Positions 41,756-51,201 of a DNA stretch of 64,000 nucleotides are shown one piece after another. The first letter of the stretch is position 1; each line of letters starts with the position of its first letter. The translations under genes and the position numbers were made by a program. The notes beneath the pieces were generated by a model. The model saw only the letters and a list, made by a program, of their open reading frames with translations. It made no database searches and was not told where the DNA came from. The DNA comes from Bacillota bacterium (GTDB lineage: Bacteria; Bacillota; DTU065), in the NCBI GenBank assembly GCA_018435125.1, contig JAHDNZ010000011.1, positions 1 through 64,000 on the forward strand, in the 5' to 3' direction.

Positions 41756-43146
41756 AAAAAAGAGGATTTTGGCCTAATCTGCTTAAATTCAGTCAAGAAT
41801 TTATTTCCAAACCGCAGGGAAGAGTCGGCCTTTTTATGCTAGCTATCTTTTTGTTTGTCGCCCTCGCAGCTCCTATTATTACTAAATATGATCCCATAGA
41901 TGATCTATACTTAGCTGAAAGTATGGCTAAGCCAGCTTGGGTACGTGTTTTCCCTGATAATCGTAATTTACCTGTTACGGTGCATGCAAAACTTGGACTG
42001 CATAGCTGGAAAACTAATTCTCAATTTAACTTAAAAAGCGATGAAGAGATAGGGGAAAATGGTTTCTCATTTGAAGTTTCCCCCGAGAAACAAACTGAGT
42101 TGTTATACCAGTTTCGTTTTGAATCCGATCCACCGGGAACATTTAATTTTGAAACTCAGTATTTAGTTAAAGCTCCAGAGGATAACACTACAACTCTTGC
42201 TTTACTAATGATATCTCCAAACGGGAAAGAATGGCCACTTTGGAAAAAAACCATTTATGGCTCAGAGGACGAGACAGAGCTTTTAATAGATTCACGTCAA
42301 ATGAATTTAAAATTTCAACTCGGCTTAACAATGTTTGATGAAGTTAGTCAAAAAGTATTTCAAGAAAAAGGCAACTATAAAATTGTATTAAGAGCAAGTA
42401 CTGACGGAGAACCTGCCATGATCTCCTTTATTCCAGTTGCTGTTAATATCCAAGGCAAGTTACATGGAGTTTTAGGTGCCGATCATATGGGTGGCGATCT
42501 TTGGAGTCAGTTAGTGTATGGTACAAGAATTTCCCTTTTGATCGGTATTGTAGCAGCTTTAATCTCAGTTTTTATTGGTACAGCTATTGGTATCGCTTCA
42601 GGCTATATCGGAGGGTTTGTAGACGAGTTTTTTATGCGACTAGCTGATGTTATGCTCTCTATTCCTTCGATGCCGGTTTTAATTATTCTTTCAGCTTTAA
42701 TGGGTAAGAGTATTTGGAATGTTGTTATTTTAATTTCTTTATTCTCATGGACATCAACAGCTAGAATTGTCCGTTCGCAAACACTTACTCTTAAGGAAAG
42801 GTCTTTTGTAGAAGCAGCAAGAGCTTCAGGGGCATCTAAAAGTTATACCATGGTTGTGCATATCTTGCCAAACGTTATTCCTTTGGTTTTTGCTTCACTC
42901 GTTTTGTTGATTCCAGGAGCTATATTATTGGAAGCTACACTAAGTTTCTTAGGTTTAGGCGATCCAACTACACCAACCTGGGGTCGCATGCTTCATAATG
43001 CAAGAAGCTTTGGTGCGTTTACCTCCGGTTCTTGGAACTGGATTTTGCCCCCTGGTCTAGCTATTACGTTCCTCAGTTTATCATTTGTTTTCATAGGCAA
43101 CACCCTTGACGATATTCTAAATCCACGGAATAGGGAGAGATCATAA
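41752..43146 (+). CDS. ABC transporter permease, OppC/DppC type with large ectodomain insertion
   Basis: Second membrane subunit. The 464 residues far exceed the usual 280-310. TM1 (about 24-45) is followed by about 175 extra residues (62-236), beta-rich and polar, before the conserved LGADHMGGDLWSQLVYGTRIS (LGTDxxGRDxxSRLxYGxRxS in others). The remaining TMs and the EAA loop (SFVEAARASGASKSYTMVVHIL) are normal. The insertion should face outside, next to the binding protein. ATG overlaps the preceding gene. Confidence 0.9.
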   Translation: MKKRGFWPNLLKFSQEFISKPQGRVGLFMLAIFLFVALAAPIITKYDPIDDLYLAESMAKPAWVRVFPDNRNLPVTVHAKLGLHSWKTNSQFNLKSDEEIGENGFSFEVSPEKQTELLYQFRFESDPPGTFNFETQYLVKAPEDNTTTLALLMISPNGKEWPLWKKTIYGSEDETELLIDSRQMNLKFQLGLTMFDEVSQKVFQEKGNYKIVLRASTDGEPAMISFIPVAVNIQGKLHGVLGADHMGGDLWSQLVYGTRISLLIGIVAALISVFIGTAIGIASGYIGGFVDEFFMRLADVMLSIPSMPVLIILSALMGKSIWNVVILISLFSWTSTARIVRSQTLTLKERSFVEAARASGASKSYTMVVHILPNVIPLVFASLVLLIPGAILLEATLSFLGLGDPTTPTWGRMLHNARSFGAFTSGSWNWILPPGLAITFLSLSFVFIGNTLDDILNPRNRERS

Positions 43147-44132
43147 TGGCCCTTTTAGAAGTTAAAGATTTAAAAATGTATTATAAAGTCCGCCGTGGTG
43201 ATGTTAAGGCTGTTGATGGTGTTAGTTTTGAAATAGAAAAAGGCGAAGCTATGGGACTTGCAGGAGAATCTGGCTGTGGCAAGTCTAGTATGGCCACGAC
43301 ACTCTTACGTCTTTTACCAAATAACGGACGGATTTTAGATGGTAGTATTAAGTTCGATGGCAAAGAAATATTAGATTTACCTGAAGAACAATTTAGACAA
43401 GATTACCGCTGGCAGAGAATGTCTATTATCTTTCAAGGCGCTATGAATGCATTAAATCCTGTTCACAGGATTGGAAAACAAATAAGCGAAGCTATTATAA
43501 CTCATGAAAATGTCAGCAAAAATGAAGCTAAAAAACGAGCTGAAGAGTTGTTAGAAATGGTTGGTATTAATAGCGAGCGTTATCGTAATTATCCTCACGA
43601 ATTTTCAGGCGGTATGAAACAACGAGCTGTTATTGCTATGGCCCTAGCATGCAACCCTGACTTAATCATTGCTGATGAACCTACAACAGCGTTAGATGTT
43701 ATGGTACAGGCTCAAGTTTTGGAAGCCATACAATCTCTACGTAAAAAAATGGGTTTATCTATGTTGTTAATCAGTCATGATCTTTCTGTTATTGCTCAAA
43801 CCTGTGATAAAGTAGCAATTATGTATGCTGGTCGTATTGTTGAATACGGTCCATCTACAAAAGTTTATAATAATCCCCTTCATCCTTATTCTTATGGGTT
43901 ATTGAGTTCCTTTCCTGATATTATGGCACCAAGATCGCCTATTCAATCTATTCCTGGTTCACCCCCCAATCTATTGGAACCACCAAGTGGATGTCGTTTT
44001 AGTCCTCGTTGTCCACTGGCAGACTCCAAATGTTTTACAGATGAACCGGAATTAATGGCTATAGATGGTAAGAATCACTTAGTTGCTTGCCATAAGGCCG
44101 GAGCACTTGGTAAGGTAGGTGAACAGTCATGA
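43146..44132 (+). CDS. oligopeptide-type ABC transporter ATPase, OppD/DppD
   Basis: Cytoplasmic ATPase, 328 residues. Walker A GESGCGKSS, signature FSGGMKQR, Walker B LIIADEPTTALD and H-loop ISHD are present. The C-terminal oligopeptide-transporter extension holds the Cys-rich motif CRFSPRCP...C...ACH typical of OppD/DppD. ATG overlaps the permease stop by one base (ATAATG), with GGGAGAG upstream. It pairs with the next ATPase. Confidence 0.93.
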   Translation: MALLEVKDLKMYYKVRRGDVKAVDGVSFEIEKGEAMGLAGESGCGKSSMATTLLRLLPNNGRILDGSIKFDGKEILDLPEEQFRQDYRWQRMSIIFQGAMNALNPVHRIGKQISEAIITHENVSKNEAKKRAEELLEMVGINSERYRNYPHEFSGGMKQRAVIAMALACNPDLIIADEPTTALDVMVQAQVLEAIQSLRKKMGLSMLLISHDLSVIAQTCDKVAIMYAGRIVEYGPSTKVYNNPLHPYSYGLLSSFPDIMAPRSPIQSIPGSPPNLLEPPSGCRFSPRCPLADSKCFTDEPELMAIDGKNHLVACHKAGALGKVGEQS

Positions 44133-45121
44133 ACGAAGTTGTCTTTGAGGCTAAAAATCTCAAAAAGCACTTTTTCCTTCGTAAATCATTAAAAGACACT
44201 TTTCAAGGTAAGGCTGCACCTGTAGTACATGCTGTTGATGACGTTTCCTTTACAGTTAAAAAAGGCGAAATTGTCGGTGTGGTGGGAGAGAGTGGCTGCG
44301 GTAAAACTACTCTGGGACGCGTAGTTCTCAAGCTACTTGAACCTACTGATGGAAGCATCGTAGTAGAAGGTCAGGATATTACTAAGCTTTCTCCCGAAAA
44401 AATGAAACCCTACCGTCGTAAAATGCAGCTGGTCTTCCAAGACCCCTTTGAATCTATGAATCCAAGGTTGGATATCTATAGCATTATTGCAGAACCACTT
44501 CGCATTCAAGGCTTAGATAAAAATGAAGCTGAAGTTGAAGCAAAAATCCGCAAAACCTTGGAGGAAGTTGAGCTAAAACCAGCTGATGAATACATTTACC
44601 GCTATCCACACGAATTGTCAGGTGGTCAACGTCAGCGTATTGCTATTGCTAGAGCCTTGGTTTTAGATCCGGAGTTTATAGTAGCTGATGAACCTGTTTC
44701 GATGTTGGATGTATCTATTCGCGGTGAAGTTCTTAACTTAATGCTAAGATTAGCTAAAGAAAAACAAGTTAGTTTTATCTATATCACTCATGATCTGGCC
44801 ACAGCTAGACATATCTGTGATCGGATTGTTGTGATGTATTTAGGTGAAGCTGTAGAGCAGTGTAGTGCTGACGAATTGGTTTATAGTCCGCTTCATCCTT
44901 ATACCAAAGCTCTTATTTCTGCAGTTTTGCCACCTAAACCACAAAAAGACGGTATCAAGGTTATTTTGGAAGGGGAAGTGCCTAACGCTGCTAACCCTCC
45001 TTCCGGATGTAGACTCCATCCTCGTTGTCCAATAGCACAGAAAATATGTACTAAAGAGTCTCCTAAATTAAAAGATGTGGGTAATAACCATCTTGTAGCC
45101 TGTCACTTTGCTAAGAAGTAA
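44129..45121 (+). CDS. oligopeptide-type ABC transporter ATPase, OppF/DppF
   Basis: Second ATPase, 330 residues. Walker [10 protein letters not shown], signature LSGGQRQR, Walker [13 protein letters not shown] and the C-terminal CRLHPRCP...C...ACH motif. The N-terminus begins with a short lead ([16 protein letters not shown]) as in OppF. It overlaps the upstream ATPase by 4 bases. A strong hairpin follows. OppDF-type pairs serve peptide and also some oligosaccharide importers. Confidence 0.93.
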   Translation: MNEVVFEAKNLKKHFFLRKSLKDTFQGKAAPVVHAVDDVSFTVKKGEIVGVVGESGCGKTTLGRVVLKLLEPTDGSIVVEGQDITKLSPEKMKPYRRKMQLVFQDPFESMNPRLDIYSIIAEPLRIQGLDKNEAEVEAKIRKTLEEVELKPADEYIYRYPHELSGGQRQRIAIARALVLDPEFIVADEPVSMLDVSIRGEVLNLMLRLAKEKQVSFIYITHDLATARHICDRIVVMYLGEAVEQCSADELVYSPLHPYTKALISAVLPPKPQKDGIKVILEGEVPNAANPPSGCRLHPRCPIAQKICTKESPKLKDVGNNHLVACHFAKK

Positions 45122-45125
45122 AAAG

Positions 45126-45157
45126 AGGCCTCTGCAAAATGCAGAGGCCTTAGAAGT
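45126..45157 (+). terminator. hairpin/terminator after the importer operon
   Basis: Perfect 11-bp stem AGGCCTCTGCA (45126-45136) / TGCAGAGGCCT (45140-45150), loop AAA. The tail TAGAAGTTTT has only a short T run, so read-through into the next genes is possible. Confidence 0.75.
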
Positions 45158-45227
45158 TTTATAAAGGGAAAACGGGATAATTAAAGAAATAAGAGATTAT
45201 TTAGGAATGAAAGCCGTAGGGGATTAA

Positions 45228-45692
45228 ATGAAAAAAAAACAGGTTAGCTATTTACCGCTATTGGTTATTTTAGCTTTGATTTTTGGTTGGCAACTTTATC
45301 TACTGGGTGTTAAATACATTAAAACATCATTAACTATGGCTGAATTTGATCTTGTAGTTGTAGCTAAAAAAGTAGAAAAAGGCATTGACTATACTATTGA
45401 TATTGTCAATGGTGGCCCTTTAGATATCGGTTTAGCACTAATGCGAATACGTTTAAACAAACAAGATAACCAATATATCTGGTTTTCCAGCTGGAATTTT
45501 CAAAGAGATGAGGATGTTGTTAGTTCTCATACTACAAAACGGATTAATCTCTTTATGGAGCTACCTGAGGAAAAATTTAACGAGGCAATTAAAGCACCTC
45601 AGTTAGTACTGTTTATAACAGGGCTTTATGAGATATCAGATTATGGGGATCTTAGTTTTAACAGGGTTTTGGAGGTGAGCATAAGTGATTAA
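45228..45692 (+). CDS. single-TM exported hypothetical protein
   Basis: A 154-residue protein with an N-terminal TM or signal anchor (about 6-27) followed by a soluble domain expected outside the membrane (ELVVVAKKVEKGIDYTIDIVNGG-like beta segments). I do not recognise it. TAGGGG precedes the ATG. It overlaps the next gene by 8 bases, forming a three-gene cluster after the importer. A link to the importer is only positional. Confidence 0.65.
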   Translation: MKKKQVSYLPLLVILALIFGWQLYLLGVKYIKTSLTMAEFDLVVVAKKVEKGIDYTIDIVNGGPLDIGLALMRIRLNKQDNQYIWFSSWNFQRDEDVVSSHTTKRINLFMELPEEKFNEAIKAPQLVLFITGLYEISDYGDLSFNRVLEVSISD

Positions 45693-46077
45693 AGCTAGAA
45701 AGATAATCACCATGCTCTCAGGGACTATTATTATGGTTATGGTTTTTCAAGGGCTTACCTTGCAAACAGTTGCACCAAAATGGCTAATCGAACATTTCTA
45801 TCTAATAGGGAGTGGCCTGATTTTTTTCTGTGGTGTGGTAATTGGTCAGGAATGGGAAGAGATTGAAAAAGCTTTCAAAGCGATGATTCGCTTAATTAGC
45901 TACGTGGTTATTTTAGGTATTGCTTATAATTATCTACCGGCTTTATATGGGATACACTTTGTTAAAAGCAGTTTAGCCACCTTCCTGTTAAGTCGGGGAA
46001 TTGTAGCAGCTTTACTTTGGTTTGCTTTAGGTATGGTAGGAGTATTTACAGGTGCAAGCACCAAAAGAGGAGGTTAA
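45685..46077 (+). CDS. small membrane hypothetical protein
   Basis: A 130-residue protein with four hydrophobic segments (about 8-25, 38-55, 70-88, 98-122) and short loops. GTG start after GGAGGTGAG. No family recognised. Coupled with both neighbours: 8-base overlap upstream, 3-base gap downstream. Confidence 0.65.
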   Translation: MIKARKIITMLSGTIIMVMVFQGLTLQTVAPKWLIEHFYLIGSGLIFFCGVVIGQEWEEIEKAFKAMIRLISYVVILGIAYNYLPALYGIHFVKSSLATFLLSRGIVAALLWFALGMVGVFTGASTKRGG

Positions 46078-46080
46078 TGT

Positions 46081-46947
46081 ATGTTGTGTTTTAGTCTTAT
46101 CTTAGTACTTTGTTTTAGTAGCATGGTTAGTGCCCAAGCTGGACTTCTTCAAAAGACAGTTAAAAATGCTGTTTTGCATATACCCTGGGAAGATAAAACC
46201 ATTTCCTGGGACTTTTCTTTAAAGAATTGGGGGACCTGGAATATAAGCTCTGTTTCCGTCAATAAACAATATCTGTCGGCCCCTTCAGGCACAGACTGGG
46301 AATATGTCTACCTAGCAATGCCTACAACAGCTACTTCATTAGAATGGATGGGTGGCAACCATAACAATGAACAACTAAAAACATTGCAATTTATAATTGA
46401 TGGTCAGGTTGTAAAAAATGGGATTTTTAAGGTGGAAAATTCACTGGTTATTATAGAAACTACGAATTTAGTTTATCCAACTGGAAAACTAATTGTAGGT
46501 AGTGTGGAAAGAAGATATGAGATTAACGTTGCCTCTCCAAATCGTATTAACTTTTGGCAAAAGACAACCTGGTTTATGGATATGTATGTGGAAAGAGCTT
46601 ATATGTGTATGCTGCCAATATATAAAAAACATGGTCGTCACTTTGAGATGGGAGAGGTTAAGGATAGCTTTGTTGACAATGTAAGAACCAACCTTAACAA
46701 AGGTTATCAGCAGGTAACCGAGACTTACCTTTATGGTGATAACGGTTGGGGAATGATTGCTGGAATTAATGATCTTTCAGCTGTAGATAACTATGATTAC
46801 GCCAAAAGCGGAGCTTTTGTCTGGGATCTGGCAAATGATCATGTGAAACTTTATTATCCCCGAGCTTACGAAATGGGGTTGAGATTTGTTCCCAATGAAA
46901 CAGTCTGGTCAAGTGGCAGTTATTTTATTGTGGTTAAAACTAATTAG
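46081..46947 (+). CDS. secreted hypothetical protein
   Basis: A 288-residue protein with a signal peptide (1 to about 20, ending MVSAQA). The rest is rich in Trp, Tyr and Asn, with a beta character (WEDKTISWDFSLKNWGTWNISS). I see no known catalytic motif. GAGGAGG precedes the ATG. Last gene of the three-gene cluster, ending in a strong bidirectional terminator. Confidence 0.65.
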   Translation: MLCFSLILVLCFSSMVSAQAGLLQKTVKNAVLHIPWEDKTISWDFSLKNWGTWNISSVSVNKQYLSAPSGTDWEYVYLAMPTTATSLEWMGGNHNNEQLKTLQFIIDGQVVKNGIFKVENSLVIIETTNLVYPTGKLIVGSVERRYEINVASPNRINFWQKTTWFMDMYVERAYMCMLPIYKKHGRHFEMGEVKDSFVDNVRTNLNKGYQQVTETYLYGDNGWGMIAGINDLSAVDNYDYAKSGAFVWDLANDHVKLYYPRAYEMGLRFVPNETVWSSGSYFIVVKTN

Positions 46948-46974
46948 AGGGGGTAAAACCCCCTCTAATTTTTT
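46944..46974. terminator. bidirectional terminator
   Basis: TTAGAGGGGG (46944-46953) / CCCCCTCTAA (46959-46968), loop TAAAA, T6 after. It lies between convergent genes. Confidence 0.9.
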
Positions 46975-47641
46975 AAGGAATAGTAAAAAAAACATGATTG
47001 CCAATTTGCTTTAATACAGGTTGTTTCCAAACCCAATTGCTTTTATTGGGATCAATAGCTTGAACTTTAATGGGATTAAAAAAGCCCAAAGCAGTGATAA
47101 GACTTTTATCAAGCATGGTATCGGCCAAAAGACTTTTAGCTAACAACAAGTAATTAGAAAAATTCAGATCTTGCCAAGCCTCGAATATATGGCCATCTAG
47201 AACGCATGAAAATTGCCAGATGGTTTTTCCTGAAGCTGATTTAGTAGATTCAAAAACTACATCAACAATAGAGTTGTTAAAGCGAGAATCGTTAACTCTA
47301 TTTAGTACAACTTGTCCGACGGCAGCTTGTCCGGCTAAAGATTCACCACGTGATTCAGCCCAAATAAGTGCCGCCAACCAAAATTCAGGCTCAGGTGTTA
47401 AGGCAATAACATTTGTCCTTTTACCTTGGTATGATAAACAACCTTTAGCCTCAACCGTAATATCTGAACCTGAACTTCGAAGCCTATACATATGAGTAGG
47501 AAGCTCCATGAAGCTTCGGCTATTAGAAATATTTTCCACCCAAAAACCGACTTGCGGAGGTAACTCACTGACCGGTTTGTTAACTCCTATATTAAAACAG
47601 CCTCCAAAAATAACAATCAAAAGCAGCATTGCCCAGGCCAA
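46973..47641 (-). CDS. SleB/CwlJ-type cell wall hydrolase
   Basis: An exported Hydrolase_2-family protein of about 222 residues. The N-terminus is hydrophobic (LAWAMLLLIVIFGGC) and may be a lipoprotein signal, although F-G-G-C is not an ideal lipobox. The catalytic domain (about 110-222) has WAESRGESLAGQAAVGQVVLNRV with the conserved Glu, and the late FSCVLDG and GFFNP motifs. Spore cortex lytic enzymes share this domain, but no peptidoglycan-binding repeat is present. TTG start 5 bases after GGAGGTGG; an upstream TTG at 47656 lies before the SD. Confidence 0.82.
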   Translation of the reverse strand: MAWAMLLLIVIFGGCFNIGVNKPVSELPPQVGFWVENISNSRSFMELPTHMYRLRSSGSDITVEAKGCLSYQGKRTNVIALTPEPEFWLAALIWAESRGESLAGQAAVGQVVLNRVNDSRFNNSIVDVVFESTKSASGKTIWQFSCVLDGHIFEAWQDLNFSNYLLLAKSLLADTMLDKSLITALGFFNPIKVQAIDPNKSNWVWKQPVLKQIGNHVFFTIP

Positions 47642-47718
47642 AACGACCACCTCCAAGTCTACTATAGCCTACAGTGGGTTAAAATTGCTAGTAATGGTAG
47701 AAAAAGGTAAACAAAAAG

Positions 47719-47744
47719 AAACGCAGCTTTCGAAAGCTGCGTTT
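47719..47744 (-). terminator. terminator after the GHL10-type gene
   Basis: A perfect 26-base palindrome AAACGCAGCTTTC / GAAAGCTGCGTTT. On the minus strand it is followed by CTTTTTG. Confidence 0.85.
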
Positions 47745-47750
47745 GAGCTA

Positions 47751-50069
47751 TTAACGGGGTTCAGGCATAATAAATGGACGTTCGGTATTTTGGTAGATAT
47801 ATATCTGGGTAATGCGCCAAGCAGATAGCAAAGCGCCACTTAATGCTTCGTATTCAAGAGAATTGATAGTACGTTCGCTTCTTTGTTGCTCAAGAGATTC
47901 TAAATGCTTAGTTAATACTAAAGCTACTTCGTCCATCAAAGCAACAGGACTAGCGGGTTTTTCGGGGATAGTAACAGCAAGAGCTTGCAATTGATCGGCA
48001 GTTTCTTTCATTTCAGCACGCAGATGAGTAGCAGCGGCTTCTTCTATTAAACCTTTTAGGGCCTTAAAGGGCTCACGGTGAGGAATAATCGCTGATTTAC
48101 CAAAGGCACCTGCTTTTAGGTCTTCTAATTTAACAGCATCATTTAACAGGTGAATTGTTGAGAACATAGCTACACCGGTAGTGCCTAGGTTGCGTGTTAA
48201 TTGAACCTGAGACATGTTATTTTCACTTGTATTTACATAAACACCTAAACCGGGGTAAACCCAGATTTTATTTTCAGTAACGGTAAGTCCAGCGATGGTT
48301 TTATCTTTAAGTTCAGAGTTATTACTTGTATAGGCCATGGTAAGAATAAAGTCTAGCAGTTTGTTATCGGCCCAGTTTTTCCAGTTTTGCAAAACGTTTT
48401 TGCGGCTATGGTTAGGATCCGGAACAACAGCTGCCGAGATCTTTAAATCGGGTTTAATTTCTTTAACAGCCTGAGTCATTTCTTTTACAAATGAGGTTAC
48501 ATTATCTTCGCGCCATTGGTCAAAGATTTTCCACTCATTACTACCGACTCTTACACTTTTAGGATCGAAGCCATATTTACTCTTAAAAACGTTACGACTG
48601 TATTCAGAGAGACCAAAATGACCGACACTATCTTCGTTATAACGAATATAATCTAGATGCAATCCATCTACACCATATTTACTGACAATTTCCAAAAAGA
48701 GTTCTTTGAGGTATTCTCTGGGTTCTGGCATTGAGGCATTTAACCAGGCTGTACCATACTGCCAGTTGGAAAAGACTCTGCCATCTTCATCTTGCTCAGC
48801 CCAATCAGGATGCTTTTCCAAGATTGGACCAAATTTATGGCCATAACCGGCGCAAAAAACCCAGCACCAAGGATGTACTTCCATACCGTATTTTTTTGCT
48901 TCATCAACAATCACCCGGAAAGGATCTTCGCTCCAGGAAGCAAAGGCGGTGTCTTGAATATCAAGCTTCGAGGGGTACATAGTTTTACCGTGATAAACAA
49001 CTTCGGGAAGCAACATATTAAAACCAGCTTCATGGAATTGACGGATTATATCTCTTAAAACATTAGGGGTTCCTGCGCGGCTAACGGTTGAACTATCCAT
49101 CCAAACTGCTCTGGCTTCATATAAACGAACGGGCTGGGTCATAGCAATAACCTCCTTGGCTAAGTTCTCTGCGACTTTGAAATAAGGTGATATTCTAAGC
49201 AAGTTGCCGGTATTAAAGGCTAGCTCCATTAATTCTCTTGTTTTGTCGGCTTTAACATATTTATCTAGAGTTTCATCACTGGGAGGGTCAAACTGTTTTT
49301 CTGATGTTTTGAGTGCGTTTTTTGCCCGGCGAACAATAGCTTTAGTATTTTGAACAATTGGACGCCATTCCTCAGAACCTAAAGGAGAAAAACCAGATAA
49401 GATCCTTTCATCGCCAAGCTTATAAATAGCTTCGATAAGCAAGTCTATTAGGGGTTGGTCATCTTTAAGATTATTAAATATTACTCCGGAAAAAACAATG
49501 GCATCAGGAGATGATAAAATAGCGGAACCAGACTTGTTATTATTGTTAATAAAGTAAGCTAATTCAGTGCTTTTAGCGGTAGGTAAGATAGCTAAAGCTG
49601 AATTCAAGGCTAGGGTTTTTTCACTATCCCACAAACCATTTTCAGGAGTAAATTTTATTAAATTGCCTCCATTGCCAGAAAAAGTAAAACCAGCTAATTC
49701 AAAAAAATCAAGTGGTAGGTCGATATTTTTATCAGCACTGATAATGAGCTTGCCACCATCTTCAACAAAGTTTTTAATAACTGCTAGAGAATTGTCATTT
49801 ATTGCATCCAAAGAAGGGATAACAAGGACTTTGTGGCCATCTAGTGCCTCCAAAGTTAATACTTCTCCATCAATATTGTCAACAGATATAAGTTCATAAT
49901 CAATTAGTTCGGTAACTTCTTTTGCTAAATTAGCATATAACGTTGCATCAGCTGAAGAACCTTCAGGTAAATGGCCAAGTACCGCAACACCATAACGTAA
50001 ATCTTCATAAGCAAAGGTGGAAATGGCCAATAAACCTAATAGCAGCATTATGCTGAAAAGTTTTTTCAT
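47751..50069 (-). CDS. secreted glycosyl hydrolase-like 10 (GHL10) protein
   Basis: A 772-residue exported protein. Signal peptide 1 to about 20. Residues 22-230 look like a GATase-type alpha/beta domain (YGVAVLGHLPEG, LVIPSLDAI, VEDGGKLIISAD). Residues about 310-640 are a GHL10 TIM barrel (ARAVWMDSSTV, FNMLLPEVVYHGKTMYPS, YGVDGLHLDYIRY, ISAAVVPDP, LTMAYTS). A helical tail follows (about 660-740). Family members are thought to act on polysaccharide or cell wall glycans; the substrate is unknown. AAAGGAG precedes the ATG. Confidence 0.85.
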   Translation of the reverse strand: MKKLFSIMLLLGLLAISTFAYEDLRYGVAVLGHLPEGSSADATLYANLAKEVTELIDYELISVDNIDGEVLTLEALDGHKVLVIPSLDAINDNSLAVIKNFVEDGGKLIISADKNIDLPLDFFELAGFTFSGNGGNLIKFTPENGLWDSEKTLALNSALAILPTAKSTELAYFINNNNKSGSAILSSPDAIVFSGVIFNNLKDDQPLIDLLIEAIYKLGDERILSGFSPLGSEEWRPIVQNTKAIVRRAKNALKTSEKQFDPPSDETLDKYVKADKTRELMELAFNTGNLLRISPYFKVAENLAKEVIAMTQPVRLYEARAVWMDSSTVSRAGTPNVLRDIIRQFHEAGFNMLLPEVVYHGKTMYPSKLDIQDTAFASWSEDPFRVIVDEAKKYGMEVHPWCWVFCAGYGHKFGPILEKHPDWAEQDEDGRVFSNWQYGTAWLNASMPEPREYLKELFLEIVSKYGVDGLHLDYIRYNEDSVGHFGLSEYSRNVFKSKYGFDPKSVRVGSNEWKIFDQWREDNVTSFVKEMTQAVKEIKPDLKISAAVVPDPNHSRKNVLQNWKNWADNKLLDFILTMAYTSNNSELKDKTIAGLTVTENKIWVYPGLGVYVNTSENNMSQVQLTRNLGTTGVAMFSTIHLLNDAVKLEDLKAGAFGKSAIIPHREPFKALKGLIEEAAATHLRAEMKETADQLQALAVTIPEKPASPVALMDEVALVLTKHLESLEQQRSERTINSLEYEALSGALLSAWRITQIYIYQNTERPFIMPEPR

Positions 50070-50220
50070 AAAAAAACTCCTTTCGGTTAATAGTTATTAT
50101 CTTTTTTTCTACTTAGGTCAGTTATTTACCTGCCTTAGTGCCTAATTTGTTTTTTTTGAGAAAGAATAGGTTAATGAAGAGTTAGTAGGGGTATCTATTT
50201 ATATTGGAGGAGGAACTATA

Positions 50221-51177
50221 ATGACTAAAATTGTAGCTAAGCCAACTAGAGTGGCTATTATAGGGACAGGTTTTGTCGGCGCTAGTTTTGCTTATGCTCT
50301 AACTCAAACGGGTTTAGTTTCCGAAATAGTCTTAATAGATCTTAATAGAAAAAAAGCAGAGGGCGAAGCCATGGATATAAACCATGGTATTGAATTTGTC
50401 AATCCGGTTAAAGTCTGGGCAGGTGACTACTTTGATACTGCTATTGCCGATGTGATTGTTATTACTGCTGGAGTTAATCAAAAACCCGGAGAAACCCGTC
50501 TTGACCTAGCCTTAAAAAATGCTGCTATAGTTAAATCAATCTGTACCGAAATTGTAAAGCATACTAATAATGCTATAATAGTAATGGCAGCTAATCCGGT
50601 TGATATCCTTACTTATGTAGCTATAAAAGAAACAGGTTTTCCTTTCAAGCGGGTTTTTGGATCAGGTACTCTGCTAGATACAGCCAGATTTAGATATCTT
50701 TTAGGAGAGCATTTAGAGGTTGATCCTAGGAGTGTACATGCTTATATTATTGGTGAACATGGCGATAGTGAACTTCCGGTTTGGTCTAAAGCTACGGTAG
50801 GTGGTGTGCCTATAAATAAGTTTTGTCATAAACACTCACCTAGTATTTGTCAGGCTGAGCTACAGGGCATCTTTGAACAGGTAAAAAATGCTGCTTACGA
50901 GATCATAGAGCGTAAAGGTGCGACTTATTATGCTATTGGTTGGGGCTTAAAAAGAATCATTGAAGCTGTATTAATGGATCAGAAGTCGGTTCTTACGGTA
51001 TCAACCCTGCTAAGTGAGTATAATGGTGTCAGTGATGTTTGCCTGGGTGTTCCAGTTGTAGTAGGGAGAAACGGTGTTGAAAGGGTAGTTGAACTCGAAC
51101 TAAGCACTGCTGAACTAGCAAAACTACATGAATCAGCCTTATTGTTAAAAGAGGTTCAAAAATCTATAGGTTACTAA
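50221..51177 (+). CDS. ldh: L-lactate dehydrogenase
   Basis: Reduces pyruvate to L-lactate with NADH. The 318-residue protein has the NAD loop GTGFVGASFAYAL, the DLNRKKAEGEAMD strand, TAGVNQKPGETR, the substrate region GSGTLLDTARFRYLL and the catalytic IIGEHGDSELPVWS (His/Asp). Gln in the active loop (NQKPGETR) supports LDH rather than malate dehydrogenase. GGAGGAGG upstream. It suggests fermentative metabolism. Confidence 0.95.
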   Translation: MTKIVAKPTRVAIIGTGFVGASFAYALTQTGLVSEIVLIDLNRKKAEGEAMDINHGIEFVNPVKVWAGDYFDTAIADVIVITAGVNQKPGETRLDLALKNAAIVKSICTEIVKHTNNAIIVMAANPVDILTYVAIKETGFPFKRVFGSGTLLDTARFRYLLGEHLEVDPRSVHAYIIGEHGDSELPVWSKATVGGVPINKFCHKHSPSICQAELQGIFEQVKNAAYEIIERKGATYYAIGWGLKRIIEAVLMDQKSVLTVSTLLSEYNGVSDVCLGVPVVVGRNGVERVVELELSTAELAKLHESALLLKEVQKSIGY

Positions 51178-51201
51178 CCAACCACGAAGAAGGTGTTAAA
51201 A

